DNA of 64,000 nucleotides from CAZISM01 sp964541895 (GCA_964541895.1 CAZISM010000003.1:79018-143017), one strand, 5' to 3'; counted from the stretch's first letter, positions 51,105-60,954 are shown. Numbers and translations: made by a program. The notes: generated by a model from the sequence alone, not told the origin.

Positions 51105-53015
51105 ATGAACCTGGACTCTTTTGACATCGTTGTGATCGGTGCCGGCCATGCCGGTTGTGAGGCGGCGCTGGTCTGCGCCCGTATGGGCGCCAGGACGCTG
51201 CTGGCTACCATGAATCTGTTTACCATGGCCCAGATGTCGTGCAATCCGGCTATTGGCGGTTTGGCCAAAGGACATCTGGTGAAAGAGATCGATGCGCTCG
51301 GAGGCGAAATGGGGGTCACCGCAGACAACACCGGCATCCAGTTCCGTATGCTCAACACCTCCAAAGGACCGGCGGTCTGGTCACCGCGTTCGCAAAACGA
51401 CCGCATTGCTTATAATTTGGCCATGAAGGAAACAGTGGAAAAACAGGTGAACCTGTTTGTCCGCCAAGTCAACATAACCGGTCTGCAGCTGCAAGAGGAC
51501 AAAGTAGTAGGCGTTGTCACAGACATCGGCACCACCATACCAGCGCAGGCTGTGATCATCTGCTCCGGCACTTTTTTAAATGGTCTTATCCACATCGGCT
51601 TGCGGCAAATGGCGGGCGGTCGCTCCGGAGAGTTGGCTTCAGTGGGACTGTCCAATGTTTTAGCAGAGCGCGGCATCAAGGTGGGCAGACTGAAAACCGG
51701 CACTCCGCCGCGCGTCGATGCCAGCACGATTGACTTTAGCGCCATGACCCTGCAGCCGGGCGATGAACACCCCATTCCTTTTTCACACAAACATGCCGCC
51801 ATTGCTGTCGAGCAGATGCCGTGCTATTTAACAAGGACCACGGCAAAAACCCATGCCATTTTAAAAAGCGGCTTTGATCGCTCGCCGCTCTTTACAGGTG
51901 TCATCAAAGGGGTCGGGCCGAGGTACTGTCCATCCATAGAAGATAAAATCAACCGTTTTGGCGAAAGGGACGGCCATCAGATTTTTTTAGAGCCGGAGGG
52001 ACGCCAAACCAGAGAATACTATGTCAACGGTTTTTCTTCCAGCCTGCCTGAGGAGATACAGACGGCGGCCCTGCGCTCCATTCCCGGGCTGGAAAAGTGC
52101 CAGGTCACCAGGCTGGCTTATGCCATAGAATACGACTATTTTCCGCCCACGCAACTGCTGCCTACCCTGGAGAGTAAAAACATCGCCGGCCTCTATTTTG
52201 CCGGCCAGGTCAACGGCACCTCCGGGTATGAAGAGGCCGCCGCGCAAGGGCTCATGGCTGGCATCAATGCGGTCAAAAAAATCCGCCAGGAAGAACCTTT
52301 CATACTGGGTCGTTCCGAGGCCTATATCGGCGTTCTCATCGACGACCTGGTCAGCAAAGAGATCGAAGAGCCTTACCGTATGTTTACTTCGCTGGCAGAA
52401 TACCGCCTGCTCCTCAGGCAGGACAACGCCGATTTGCGTTTAATGCCGTACGGATACAACCTGGGCCTTATCAGTGATGACGCCCATAATGATATGATGC
52501 AGCGCCGGGACATGATCAGGGCGATGCTGATAGAACTGCATAAAATCAAGCCCTCTCTTCAGGAGGTCAATTTTGTGTTAACGAAAATTGGCTCCTCGCC
52601 TTTGCAGCACATCGACAGCCTCTATAACCTGCTCAAACGTCCTGAGGTGCGCATCACCGATTTCTCCGGCATCCTGCAGCATCCGCTTTTTGCCAATACG
52701 AAGGATCGGTTCTGGCAAAGGGTTGGCGAACAGGTGGAGATCGAGGTCAAATATGAAGGCTTTTTGCAGCGCCAGCAGGAGCAGGTGCAAAAGATGCAGG
52801 ATCTGGAAGAGGCCATCATTCCCGGCCAGTTTGACTATGATCGTTTGACCTCCTTGTCCAGAGAGGGGCGCGACAAGTTGAAACGAATCCGGCCGCGGAC
52901 CCTGGCCCAGGCCGGCCGTATCCTCGGGGTGTCGCCTTCGGATATCGCCATCATGATGGTCTATTTGCATCGCGACAAAAAGAGCGCCCATGTTCCACGT
53001 GGAACAGAGGAGTAG
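51105..53015 (+). CDS. mnmG: tRNA uridine-5-carboxymethylaminomethyl modification enzyme MnmG
   Basis: 636-aa FAD-dependent partner of MnmE. The FAD dinucleotide motif is VIGAGHAGCEAA near residue 10, CNPAIGGLAKGHLVKEIDAL near 47 and GPAVWSPRSQNDR near 87, with the C-terminal Cys-containing region normal in length. ATG 51105 is 2 nt after the mnmE stop; GTG 51102 is possible. The last codons (A-H-V-P-R-G-T-E-E) contain a complete parS sequence, so the coding tail has been shaped by partition function. Confidence 0.97.
   Translation: MNLDSFDIVVIGAGHAGCEAALVCARMGARTLLATMNLFTMAQMSCNPAIGGLAKGHLVKEIDALGGEMGVTADNTGIQFRMLNTSKGPAVWSPRSQNDRIAYNLAMKETVEKQVNLFVRQVNITGLQLQEDKVVGVVTDIGTTIPAQAVIICSGTFLNGLIHIGLRQMAGGRSGELASVGLSNVLAERGIKVGRLKTGTPPRVDASTIDFSAMTLQPGDEHPIPFSHKHAAIAVEQMPCYLTRTTAKTHAILKSGFDRSPLFTGVIKGVGPRYCPSIEDKINRFGERDGHQIFLEPEGRQTREYYVNGFSSSLPEEIQTAALRSIPGLEKCQVTRLAYAIEYDYFPPTQLLPTLESKNIAGLYFAGQVNGTSGYEEAAAQGLMAGINAVKKIRQEEPFILGRSEAYIGVLIDDLVSKEIEEPYRMFTSLAEYRLLLRQDNADLRLMPYGYNLGLISDDAHNDMMQRRDMIRAMLIELHKIKPSLQEVNFVLTKIGSSPLQHIDSLYNLLKRPEVRITDFSGILQHPLFANTKDRFWQRVGEQVEIEVKYEGFLQRQQEQVQKMQDLEEAIIPGQFDYDRLTSLSREGRDKLKRIRPRTLAQAGRILGVSPSDIAIMMVYLHRDKKSAHVPRGTEE
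52991..53006. promoter_or_regulatory. parS chromosome-partition site 1 (inside mnmG 3' end)
   Basis: TGTTCCACGTGGAACA, a perfect 16-bp palindrome that fits the ParB-binding consensus TGTTNCACGTGNAACA. Confidence 0.9.
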
Positions 53016-53027
53016 CAGGGTCGGGAA

Positions 53028-53043
53028 TGTTCCACGTGGAACA
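53028..53043. promoter_or_regulatory. parS chromosome-partition site 2
   Basis: A second exact copy of TGTTCCACGTGGAACA, 37 bp downstream of the first, in the mnmG-rsmG intergenic space. Confidence 0.9.
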
Positions 53044-53075
53044 CAGCCGCTTTGAACAGATAATGCAGGACAAGC

Positions 53076-53696
53076 ATGTTCGCAGAGAACCAGAGGGACC
53101 TAGTACATTTTTGCCAAATAAACGGCCTTGCCGACGCGGAGGCCTTAGCCTTGGCCCGGTATGTAGAGATGCTGGAAACGTGGAGTCAGAGAACGAACCT
53201 GATTTCACAACAGGACCAGCGGCGTCTGGTACGTCGTCATATTGCAGACTCTTTTTCATTTGCCTCGCTGTCGGTTATCCCGGCAGGCGCTTCTGTATTG
53301 GATCTGGGCAGCGGCGCCGGTTTTCCCGGTGTTCCTCTCGCGCTATGGCGAAGCGATCTGCAGATCACTTTGCTGGATTCAAAGCGGATGCGTACCCTGT
53401 TTCTGCGCGAAGTGGTGGAACAGCTTGGCCTGGGCCATGCCGCCGTCGTCTGTGGCCGCGTCGAGGCGCTGGCAAAACAGAACCATTCCTTCGCAGTGGT
53501 GACGGCTCGGGCGGTGGCGAGCGTGGCACAACTTTGGGAATGGTCGCGACCGCTGTTGCAGCGCGGAGGCCGGCTGGTGACGCAAAAGGGCAGGGGAGAG
53601 GCCATGGGCATCGATCCGGCCCTGCAGGTCAGAGAGGTAGAAATGGTCGAATCGGAATCGAATAGTGTCATCCTGATTGTGCAGGAAGGAGGCTGA
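53076..53696 (+). CDS. rsmG: 16S rRNA (guanine527-N7)-methyltransferase RsmG
   Basis: 206-aa SAM-dependent methyltransferase acting on G527 of 16S rRNA. SAM motif I is SVLDLGSGAGFPGVPLAL near residue 73, WSQRTNLIS near 36, and VTARAVASVAQLWEW near 140. AGGA precedes ATG 53076. Position after mnmG is typical, but the usual parAB genes do not follow; murQ does. Confidence 0.96.
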   Translation: MFAENQRDLVHFCQINGLADAEALALARYVEMLETWSQRTNLISQQDQRRLVRRHIADSFSFASLSVIPAGASVLDLGSGAGFPGVPLALWRSDLQITLLDSKRMRTLFLREVVEQLGLGHAAVVCGRVEALAKQNHSFAVVTARAVASVAQLWEWSRPLLQRGGRLVTQKGRGEAMGIDPALQVREVEMVESESNSVILIVQEGG

Positions 53697-53697
53697 G

Positions 53698-54612
53698 GTG
53701 AAAAACGCGGTGTTTGATGAAATCAAGGATCTGAAAACCGAACAACGTAATCCAAACAGCATGGATATCGATCAAAAATCGGTGGAGGAGATTCTCTACC
53801 TCATCAACGATGAGGACGACCGCATCGCCGCGGTCGTGCGGCAGGAGATCCCCTACATCGCCCAGGGGGTGGAGATGATACTCGCGGCTTTTCAGTGCGG
53901 CGGTCGGCTTTTTTATGTTGGTGCCGGCACCAGCGGCCGCCTTGGCGTTCTTGATGCCTCTGAATGCCCGCCCACCTTTGGCACAGATCCTGACATGGTG
54001 CAGGGTGTGATCGCCGGCGGAGCCAAGGCCCTGACACGCGCCCAGGAGGGTTCTGAAGACAAGTACGACCAGGGCGCAAAAGACATTGCTGAAAAAATGG
54101 TGGGTCCGCAAGATGTGGTCTGCGGCATCGCAGCCAGCCGCAGAACGCCCTATGTTATCGGCGCTATTGAAAAAGCGCGCAGCCTGGGGTGCCGCACGAT
54201 CTATATTACCTGCAACCCGCGTCAGGAGATGAACATTCCCGTTGATGTGGCTATCTGTCCGGTCGTCGGTCCGGAGGTGATTATGGGATCGACCCGCATG
54301 AAAGCCGGTACCGCTACCAAGCTGGTGCTGAATATGCTGACCACAACCGCCATGATTCGCCAGGGCAAGGTATGGGGCAATATGATGGTGGATTTGCAGA
54401 TGACCAGCAAAAAGCTGGAAGAGCGTTCAAAACGCATTGTCATGCTCGCCACTGGCATCAGTTATGACGAAGCTGCAGCGGTTCTGGAGCAGGCCGGCGG
54501 CCACGTCAAAACCGCCCTGGTGATGATATTGGCCGGAGTGAGCCTGGAGGAAGCGCGCCGGCGACTGCAGCGTGCTAACGGATTTGTCCATCAGGCGTTG
54601 TCCAAATCGTAG
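53698..54612 (+). CDS. murQ: N-acetylmuramic acid 6-phosphate etherase
   Basis: 304-aa SIS-domain lyase that cleaves the lactyl ether of MurNAc-6-phosphate to GlcNAc-6-phosphate and lactate. Motifs are TEQRNPNSMDID near residue 15, YVGAGTSGRLGVLDASECPP near 75, and GPEVIMGSTRMKAGTATKLV near 190 (each 20 or fewer). GTG 53698 is set by AGGAAGGAGG 5 nt upstream, one base after the rsmG stop. Works downstream of AnmK (30496-31677). Confidence 0.96.
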   Translation: MKNAVFDEIKDLKTEQRNPNSMDIDQKSVEEILYLINDEDDRIAAVVRQEIPYIAQGVEMILAAFQCGGRLFYVGAGTSGRLGVLDASECPPTFGTDPDMVQGVIAGGAKALTRAQEGSEDKYDQGAKDIAEKMVGPQDVVCGIAASRRTPYVIGAIEKARSLGCRTIYITCNPRQEMNIPVDVAICPVVGPEVIMGSTRMKAGTATKLVLNMLTTTAMIRQGKVWGNMMVDLQMTSKKLEERSKRIVMLATGISYDEAAAVLEQAGGHVKTALVMILAGVSLEEARRRLQRANGFVHQALSKS

Positions 54613-54621
54613 AGAAATCGT

Positions 54622-57600
54622 GTGATCGTTGACCAACTCTATACTCTTTTTGCCAACAGCCGTCCGGTCAGGGAGCTGCAGAGACGCCTCGATGAGGAGA
54701 GGGAAATCACCCTCGCCGGCACCACCGTCGCCAGCAGGGCGTTAATTGTTCCCCAGCTCTCCAACAGATCGTCTGCCATTCTCTGTGTCACGGAAACAGC
54801 AGATGCGGCGATGCAGCTTTACCAGGATCTGCTGGAAATAACCACGCCCAGCACTGTATTTCTTTTTCCAGCCCACGGCAAACAGACCTGGGCTGAGTTG
54901 GGACCTTTGGCCGAGAGCGTGGGGCGGCGGCTGCTGACATTGAAAGCTCTTCTCAACAGTGAAGCAAACGTGGTGGTCACGGACCTGGCTGCCTTGCTGG
55001 AAAAGGTGGCTGATCCGGTAACCATGCGCAGAGCCCAGCTCTATCTTCGCCAGGGCGACGAACTGCCCTTTGAAGATCTGATCGAAAATCTGGTTCTCAT
55101 GGGCTATGTGCGCGAGCTCCGCGTCGAACAACCGGGCGAGATGAGCGTGCGCGGCGGCCTGATTGATATCTTTTTGTTCGAAGAAGCCAATCCCTGCCGA
55201 ATCGAGTTCTTTGGCGACACGATAGAGTCCATCCGCGAATTCGACGTTGAAACCCAGCGATCCACGCATCACCGAGAGGCGCTCGCCATTTTGCCGCCCC
55301 ATGGCAATGGTCTCTATGGCCCGGTGATCGATCATCCGCTGGATAACATCGTTCTCAACAGCACCCTGTTGAACTATCTGCCGGAGGACGCCATCGTGAT
55401 GCTGCAGGAACCGGCGTTGGCTCCGACCATCCTTGCCGATGTGGAAGAGGATCTGCAGGTGCGCTGCCACTCCTTTATCGAAGACCTTCATCTGCACGAC
55501 CTTATTTCCTATGACCAGCTCTACGAGCCGGCAGAGCGCATCCTTGACAAAACGAAAGCGTTCCGCCGACTGCTGCTCTCCTCTTTTTCCCAGAGCGAAG
55601 AGGTGATTGATTTTCAGATACAGTCCTGCAGCCATTTCGCCGGCAATTTAAAAATATTGAAAAATGAACTGGAGCACTATGCCATTACGGCAAAACGGAA
55701 CGGCGAGACGCCTCTGCTCTATGTTCTCTGCGACTCGGACGGCCAAACCCAGCGCATGGCCGATCTGTTCAGTCAGGAAAGCTTTCCTGAGGAGACCAGA
55801 ACAGTAACGCTCAACCTTTCCGAAGGATTTGTCTGGCCCGAATATTATGCCAGCTTTTATACCAGCCGGGAGGTGTACAGTCGCCTGCGCTCAGCCAAAG
55901 GCGACCGGATCAGCAAGCGCAAGGTGTCGCTGAACGAATTGATCGCTCTTAAAGATGGCGATGTTATTGTTCATGTGGATTACGGTGTGGGTATTTTCCG
56001 AGGTCTCCATACTATCGAGGCTTACGGCAAAAAGCGCGAGTGCATAAAAATTGAATACCAGGAAGGGGATAATCTCTATGTGCCGCTGGAAAAAATGGAT
56101 CGTGTACAAAAGTACTCCTCTGGCGAAGGGTATGCGCCTTCTTTAAGCAAACTGGGTGGCAAGGAGTGGGAAAAGCTCAAGAGCAAGACCAAATCACGTG
56201 TGAAGGAAGTGGCCGGCCAGCTGATCAAGTTGTATGCGTTGCGCAAATTAAAATCCGGCTTTGCCTATGCTGCTGACACCATGTGGCAGAGGGAGCTGGA
56301 AGCTTCATTTCTTTATGAGGAGACCGACGATCAACTGGCAGCGGTGAAAGAGATCAAGCTGGACATGGAAAAATCTACACCCATGGATCGGTTGATTTGC
56401 GGCGATGTCGGTTTTGGCAAAACCGAACTGGCCGTCCGTGCTGCGTTCAAGGCCATTGCCGCCAATAAGCAAGTAGCGGTGCTGGTGCCCACAACGGTGC
56501 TGGCCCAACAGCATTTTATGACCTTTAGTGAGCGGCTGCAATCCTACCCGGTTCGCATCGAACTACTGAACCGTTTTCGTAAGCCGACCATACAGAAAGA
56601 GATCGTCAAACGGTTGGCGGCCGGCCAGGTCGATCTGGTGATCGGCACCCACCGTCTTTTGTCAGGAGATGTTCAGTTTCACGATCTGGGTCTCCTGGTG
56701 GTGGACGAGGAGCATAAATTTGGCGTCCTGCATAAAGAAAAATTGAAACTGCTGAAAGCCAACGTGGACACCTTGACCCTCTCCGCCACACCGATTCCCC
56801 GCACCATGCATATGGCGCTCATGGGTGCCCGCGATATGTCGGTTATCAACACCCCGCCGGCCAATCGCCGGCCGATTAAAACTGAGGTGTGCCGCTTTGA
56901 CAAAGAGCATATCCGCGAAGTGATCCTCAAAGAGGTGGAGCGGAAGGGACAGGTCTTTTTCGTCCATAATCGCGTTCAGACCATTTACGGCATGACCGCG
57001 ATGTTGCGCGAACTGGTGCCGGAGGTTACCTTTACGACCGCGCATGGACAAATGGAAGGAGAAGAGCTGGAAAAGATCATGATGGAGTTCAGCCTGGGCA
57101 AGATCCAATGCCTGGTCAGTACCATGATCATCGAAAGCGGGATCGACGTTCCCAATGCCAACACCTTGATTGTGAACCGCGCCGACCGCCTAGGCCTGGC
57201 GCAACTCTATCAGCTGCGTGGACGGGTGGGCAGATCCGATCAACAGGCCTATGCCTATTTTCTGATACCCTCCTTGCGCAAGCTGAATCGGAATGCCATC
57301 AAGCGGCTGCAAACCATCCAGGAATATACTCACCTCGGCTCAGGCTATAAAATCGCTATGCGCGATATGGAGATTCGAGGCATGGGTAATATCTTTGGCG
57401 CCGAACAGAGCGGCTATATCAATGCCCTGGGCTATGAATTATATGCCAAAATTATCGAGGAAGCCATCAGAGAGCTGCGCCAGGAGATGAACCTGGAGCC
57501 CAGAACCGCTGTGATGGATATGGGAGAGAAATTCGACAGCCGCGTTGAAATGCCAGTGGATGCATTTTTACCGGCGACGTTCGTCCCCGCGGCATCCGAT

Positions 57601-57981
57601 CGTGTGGATATTTATAAACGGCTCATTGACGCTACCGACGACAAACAGGTGGAGGAGCTGCGCAACGAGGTCATCGATCGCTTCGGCCCCATGCCGGTGC
57701 CGGCCAACGACCTTTTCGATTTTATCCTGATAAAACTGTTTGCCCACGCCGCACTGGTGGAAGAGCTGCAGTTCAGAAATGGCCGGTTTACCGGCAAGTT
57801 TCATTCCGGATCGCTGCCGAAAAAGGAACAATTCCCTTCCTGGGTGCATAAAATGATAGAGAAAGCCAGTTGCGAATTTGACTTAAAGCAGGAAAAAGAC
57901 TCGCTATACTTTACCATCAACACCAGTAAAAAGCACAATCCGATAGAAACCGTAAAAAAGTTCTTGCAAAGTATTGCGTAA
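54622..57981 (+). CDS. mfd: Transcription-repair coupling factor Mfd
   Basis: 1119-aa SF2 translocase that removes stalled RNA polymerase and recruits UvrA. It has an N-terminal UvrB-like domain, an RNAP-interacting CarD-like domain near residue 430-500 (DGDVIVHVDYGVGIFRGLHT), Walker A CGDVGFGKTELAVRAAF near 595, DEEH box VVDEEHKFGV near 695, and GRVGRSDQQAYAYFLIP near 870. Full length. GTG start at 54622, 9 nt after murQ. Confidence 0.97.
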   Translation: MIVDQLYTLFANSRPVRELQRRLDEEREITLAGTTVASRALIVPQLSNRSSAILCVTETADAAMQLYQDLLEITTPSTVFLFPAHGKQTWAELGPLAESVGRRLLTLKALLNSEANVVVTDLAALLEKVADPVTMRRAQLYLRQGDELPFEDLIENLVLMGYVRELRVEQPGEMSVRGGLIDIFLFEEANPCRIEFFGDTIESIREFDVETQRSTHHREALAILPPHGNGLYGPVIDHPLDNIVLNSTLLNYLPEDAIVMLQEPALAPTILADVEEDLQVRCHSFIEDLHLHDLISYDQLYEPAERILDKTKAFRRLLLSSFSQSEEVIDFQIQSCSHFAGNLKILKNELEHYAITAKRNGETPLLYVLCDSDGQTQRMADLFSQESFPEETRTVTLNLSEGFVWPEYYASFYTSREVYSRLRSAKGDRISKRKVSLNELIALKDGDVIVHVDYGVGIFRGLHTIEAYGKKRECIKIEYQEGDNLYVPLEKMDRVQKYSSGEGYAPSLSKLGGKEWEKLKSKTKSRVKEVAGQLIKLYALRKLKSGFAYAADTMWQRELEASFLYEETDDQLAAVKEIKLDMEKSTPMDRLICGDVGFGKTELAVRAAFKAIAANKQVAVLVPTTVLAQQHFMTFSERLQSYPVRIELLNRFRKPTIQKEIVKRLAAGQVDLVIGTHRLLSGDVQFHDLGLLVVDEEHKFGVLHKEKLKLLKANVDTLTLSATPIPRTMHMALMGARDMSVINTPPANRRPIKTEVCRFDKEHIREVILKEVERKGQVFFVHNRVQTIYGMTAMLRELVPEVTFTTAHGQMEGEELEKIMMEFSLGKIQCLVSTMIIESGIDVPNANTLIVNRADRLGLAQLYQLRGRVGRSDQQAYAYFLIPSLRKLNRNAIKRLQTIQEYTHLGSGYKIAMRDMEIRGMGNIFGAEQSGYINALGYELYAKIIEEAIRELRQEMNLEPRTAVMDMGEKFDSRVEMPVDAFLPATFVPAASDRVDIYKRLIDATDDKQVEELRNEVIDRFGPMPVPANDLFDFILIKLFAHAALVEELQFRNGRFTGKFHSGSLPKKEQFPSWVHKMIEKASCEFDLKQEKDSLYFTINTSKKHNPIETVKKFLQSIA

Positions 57982-58051
57982 GTTTTTATTTTTAGATAAA
58001 ATAGGTCAAATAATAACCTGATAACCAACCAGAGGATGGCGGAGCCTGTTC

Positions 58052-58873
58052 ATGACTATGCGAAACGCAGCGCTGTATAGCCTTTGTTTCGTTTTCTTGC
58101 TCTCCTGCGGCAAAAATCGAGACAGCAAGATCGTTGCCCGTGTCGGCAAAGTGCAACTGACGACAGAGGCGCTGGCTGCAGCTATGCCGTCGATTCAGGA
58201 TCACCAGTTGAGCAGACTGCAGGTAGAAAAATATGTGCAACGTTGGATCGAAGCAGAGCTGGTTTATCAGAAAGCCATGAAGGAAAAGATCGAGGCGCTG
58301 CCGGAAGTGAAAGAGCAGCTGCACCGGCTGCAAAAAGATTTTTTGGTATCGGTCTATGTACAACAGAAAGTCGATCGCGAAATACAGGTAACAGATCAGG
58401 ATCTGGCATCCTATTATCAAGACAACCGCGAAGAGTTCGATTGCGACGAGGATCTCTACCAGGTGGAAATGATCCTGACAGAAACGATCGCACAGGCCCG
58501 GGAAGCGCGTACGCGCATCGCCGCCGGCGAAGAGTTTGCGCTGGTGGCGAAAAGTGCGTCGCTGGACCCCGGTCGTTATTTGGCTGCCTCGGCAGAATAT
58601 CTGCCGTTGCGTAAATTTTCCCCGCAGCTGGCCGCGGCGATACAGAAGCTCAAGCCGCAGGAGCTGTCGCAGCCGCTTAAATCGGAAGTGGGCTACCACA
58701 TCGTACGAATCCAGGAACTGCGTCGAAAAGGTACCAGCCTGCCCTTTGCAGAGGTCAAGGAGTTGATCGTACCGAGAGTACGTGCCCAAAAACGGGAAGA
58801 GGGCTATCGCAGGCTGATCGGTTCGCTGAGTGAAGGAACGCAGATCTCGACCGATTTCAGCTTTTTTCAATAA
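58052..58873 (+). CDS. Parvulin-type peptidyl-prolyl isomerase lipoprotein
   Basis: 273 aa. The N-terminal lipobox FLLSCGKN (Cys about 20) indicates a lipoprotein. A SurA_N-like helical region (QLSRLQVEKYVQRWIEAELV) is followed by a PpiC/rotamase domain from about 130 (YQVEMILTETIAQAREARTR, LKSEVGYHIVRIQELR). The rotamase core is divergent. Likely a periplasmic chaperone or foldase anchored in a membrane. The SurA-like gene follows after 16 nt. Confidence 0.85.
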   Translation: MTMRNAALYSLCFVFLLSCGKNRDSKIVARVGKVQLTTEALAAAMPSIQDHQLSRLQVEKYVQRWIEAELVYQKAMKEKIEALPEVKEQLHRLQKDFLVSVYVQQKVDREIQVTDQDLASYYQDNREEFDCDEDLYQVEMILTETIAQAREARTRIAAGEEFALVAKSASLDPGRYLAASAEYLPLRKFSPQLAAAIQKLKPQELSQPLKSEVGYHIVRIQELRRKGTSLPFAEVKELIVPRVRAQKREEGYRRLIGSLSEGTQISTDFSFFQ

Positions 58874-58889
58874 CAGAAGGGAGTTGCGA

Positions 58890-60188
58890 GTGAAAAACGG
58901 ATGGTGGCGAGCGTTGCTGCTTTTGCTGCTTATGGGGCACGCGGTACGAGGCCAGCAGGTGCTGGACCGCATTGTCGCGATCGTGGATGACGGCGTTATA
59001 CTAGAGTCCGAAATTGTGCAGGGCGCCTACCTGATGGCCATGCAGATGCAGATAGATGTTAATAAAAACCCCAAAGATTTTGTCAACCTGAAACGGAGCA
59101 CGTTGACCAACCTGGTGACGCAGAAGCTGCTGTTGATCCAGGCTGAAAAGGACACCATCAAGGCGGAAGAGCGCCAGGTGGAGGCCTATCTGCAGCAGCA
59201 AATGCAGGGGATCATCCAGCAGCTGGGCAGCGAACAAAAAGTGGAAGAGTATTTCGGTTCTTCATTGAGCAAGATCCGGCGCAACTATCGCGAGGAGATT
59301 GAGAAAAATCTGCGCGCGACCCAGGTTCGTAAACTAAAGCTGGACAATATCAAGATCGGCCGGCGGGAAGCGGAAGAATTTTTCAAGGCCCACAAGGATT
59401 CCATCGGCAAGATTCAGGAGACGGTGGATCTCAGCCACATTTTGATTACCCCCAAAGCCGGCGAAGCGGCTAAAAATGTCGCCCGGGAAAAAATCAACGG
59501 CATTTTACAGCGGGTGCAAAAGGGCGACGATTTTGCCGAGCTGGCCAAGGAATTCTCGCAGGATCCGGGTTCGGGAAGCGCCGGCGGTGATCTGGGTTTT
59601 ATGGCCCGCGGTGAACTGGAACGACCGTTTGAAGAAGCGGCCTTTGCACTGCAACCAGGCCAGATCAGCGATGTGGTGGAGACCCGATACGGCTTTCATG
59701 TCATCAAAATGGAGGAACGGCGCGGCGAGAAAATACGCGTACGCCATATTTTGATAACACCCAAAGCGACCCGCGAAGACGAGGTGGCAGCAGCAGACAG
59801 CATCAAATCCGTCGCTAAACAGCTAAAAGCCGGCGTGCCGTTTGAAGACCTGGTTCGCCTCTTTTCTGAGGATGCGTCGACGAATCAGCTGAAAGGCCAT
59901 CTGGGCACCTTTGAAATCGACCAGCTTAAAGAACGGGCGAAAGAGTTTGTTTATGCCATCAAGGATATCAAAGAGGGCAATTATAGCGAGCCGGTGCGCA
60001 CCCAATATGGCTTTCACATCCTCCGCGTCAATCGGCGTGAGCCGGCCCGCGAGCTGTCCATGGAAAAGGATTTCGAGCGCATTCAACGCATGGCTCTGGA
60101 GTTCAAAAAGCAAAAGACCTTTGAATCGTGGGTCGCTGAAATCAAGGAAAACGTGTTTGTGGAAATCAAAGATCCTGCCTATTTATAG
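58890..60188 (+). CDS. SurA-like periplasmic chaperone with two parvulin domains
   Basis: 432 aa. Signal peptide (1-20, GWWRALLLLLLMGHAVRG), an N-terminal SurA domain (VLDRIVAIVDDGVILESEI), and two rotamase domains at about 185-285 and 290-395. Each ends in the parvulin motif (TRYGFHVIKMEERR, TQYGFHILRVNRRE). It has the SurA layout, for outer-membrane protein assembly. GTG 58890 has AGAAGGGAG 7 nt upstream; the frame from 58830 overlaps the previous gene. Confidence 0.92.
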   Translation: MKNGWWRALLLLLLMGHAVRGQQVLDRIVAIVDDGVILESEIVQGAYLMAMQMQIDVNKNPKDFVNLKRSTLTNLVTQKLLLIQAEKDTIKAEERQVEAYLQQQMQGIIQQLGSEQKVEEYFGSSLSKIRRNYREEIEKNLRATQVRKLKLDNIKIGRREAEEFFKAHKDSIGKIQETVDLSHILITPKAGEAAKNVAREKINGILQRVQKGDDFAELAKEFSQDPGSGSAGGDLGFMARGELERPFEEAAFALQPGQISDVVETRYGFHVIKMEERRGEKIRVRHILITPKATREDEVAAADSIKSVAKQLKAGVPFEDLVRLFSEDASTNQLKGHLGTFEIDQLKERAKEFVYAIKDIKEGNYSEPVRTQYGFHILRVNRREPARELSMEKDFERIQRMALEFKKQKTFESWVAEIKENVFVEIKDPAYL

Positions 60189-60205
60189 GTGAGGAAGCGC
60201 ACATC

Positions 60206-60301
60206 ATGGGTGAGCGGGTGTTTACTTTTAATCAGATCGGCAGAGTCTTTCTGCCGATCAACGTTTTATTTGGATATGAAGCGCATAATACTTTGGTGTA
60301 G
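60206..60301 (+). other. Possible 31-codon ORF containing a 10-bp hairpin
   Basis: ATG 60206 to TAG 60301, with a weak AGGTGAGGAAG ribosome site. An internal inverted repeat GATCGGCAGA / TCTGCCGATC (60235-60244, 60250-60259) lies in it, followed by AACGTTTTATTT. Either a tiny leader ORF or simply the untranslated space before the DUF4159 gene with a partial attenuator. Confidence 0.3.
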
Positions 60302-60953
60302 TGCGGTGCTGGTGCTGCTGAACGTCGGCGGCGCGGAAGCGCAAGCCGCTGACAAGACGGGCGCCTTTACCATCGCCAGGATGAAATATCGCGGTGGCGG
60401 CGATTGGTACAATGACCCGTCGATTCTCCCCAACATGCTGCAATATCTGCAACAACAGACGGGCATCCTGTGTGCCAGCGAAGAGATCCAGGTCACGCCC
60501 GAGGATGAACTCTTTTTTTCTTCGCCGGTCCTGTTTATGACCGGACATGGTCGAATCTCCTTCTCGGAAAAAGAGGCGGCTCGCCTGCGCACGTTTTTGA
60601 GCAACGGCGGATTTTTATTTGCGGACGACGATTACGGCATGAACGATCATTTCCGTCGAGAGATGAAAAAAGTGTTTCCGGATAAAGCGCTTGTGCCAAT
60701 CCCGTTTTCTCACGAGATTTTTCACTGCTTTTTTTCCTTTCCAAACGGACTGCCCAAAATACACGAGCACGACGGCGGCCCGCCGGAGGCATGGGGCTAT
60801 TTCCAGGATGGCCGGCTGGTGGTCTTTTACGCATTTAATACCAATATTTCCGACGGCTGGGCCGACCCGGAGGTTCACAAGGATCCGGCGCCCGTCCGGG
60901 AGCAGGCGCTCAGGATAGGGACCAATATATTTTTCTATGCATTGACACATTGA
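60276..60953 (+). CDS. DUF4159 periplasmic protein
   Basis: 225 aa with a signal peptide (about 1-22, IILWCSAVLVLLNVGGAEA). DUF4159 blocks are FTIARMKYRGGGDWYNDPSI, LFMTGHGRISFSEKEAARLR, NGGFLFADDDYG and NISDGWADPEVH. The family has a flavodoxin-like fold and is often next to MoxR-BatA-type aerotolerance genes and DUF4175 proteins. ATG 60276 gives the signal peptide; the frame from 60189 is an extension without one. The next gene starts 2 nt after its stop. Confidence 0.88.
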   Translation: MKRIILWCSAVLVLLNVGGAEAQAADKTGAFTIARMKYRGGGDWYNDPSILPNMLQYLQQQTGILCASEEIQVTPEDELFFSSPVLFMTGHGRISFSEKEAARLRTFLSNGGFLFADDDYGMNDHFRREMKKVFPDKALVPIPFSHEIFHCFFSFPNGLPKIHEHDGGPPEAWGYFQDGRLVVFYAFNTNISDGWADPEVHKDPAPVREQALRIGTNIFFYALTH

Positions 60954-60954
60954 T

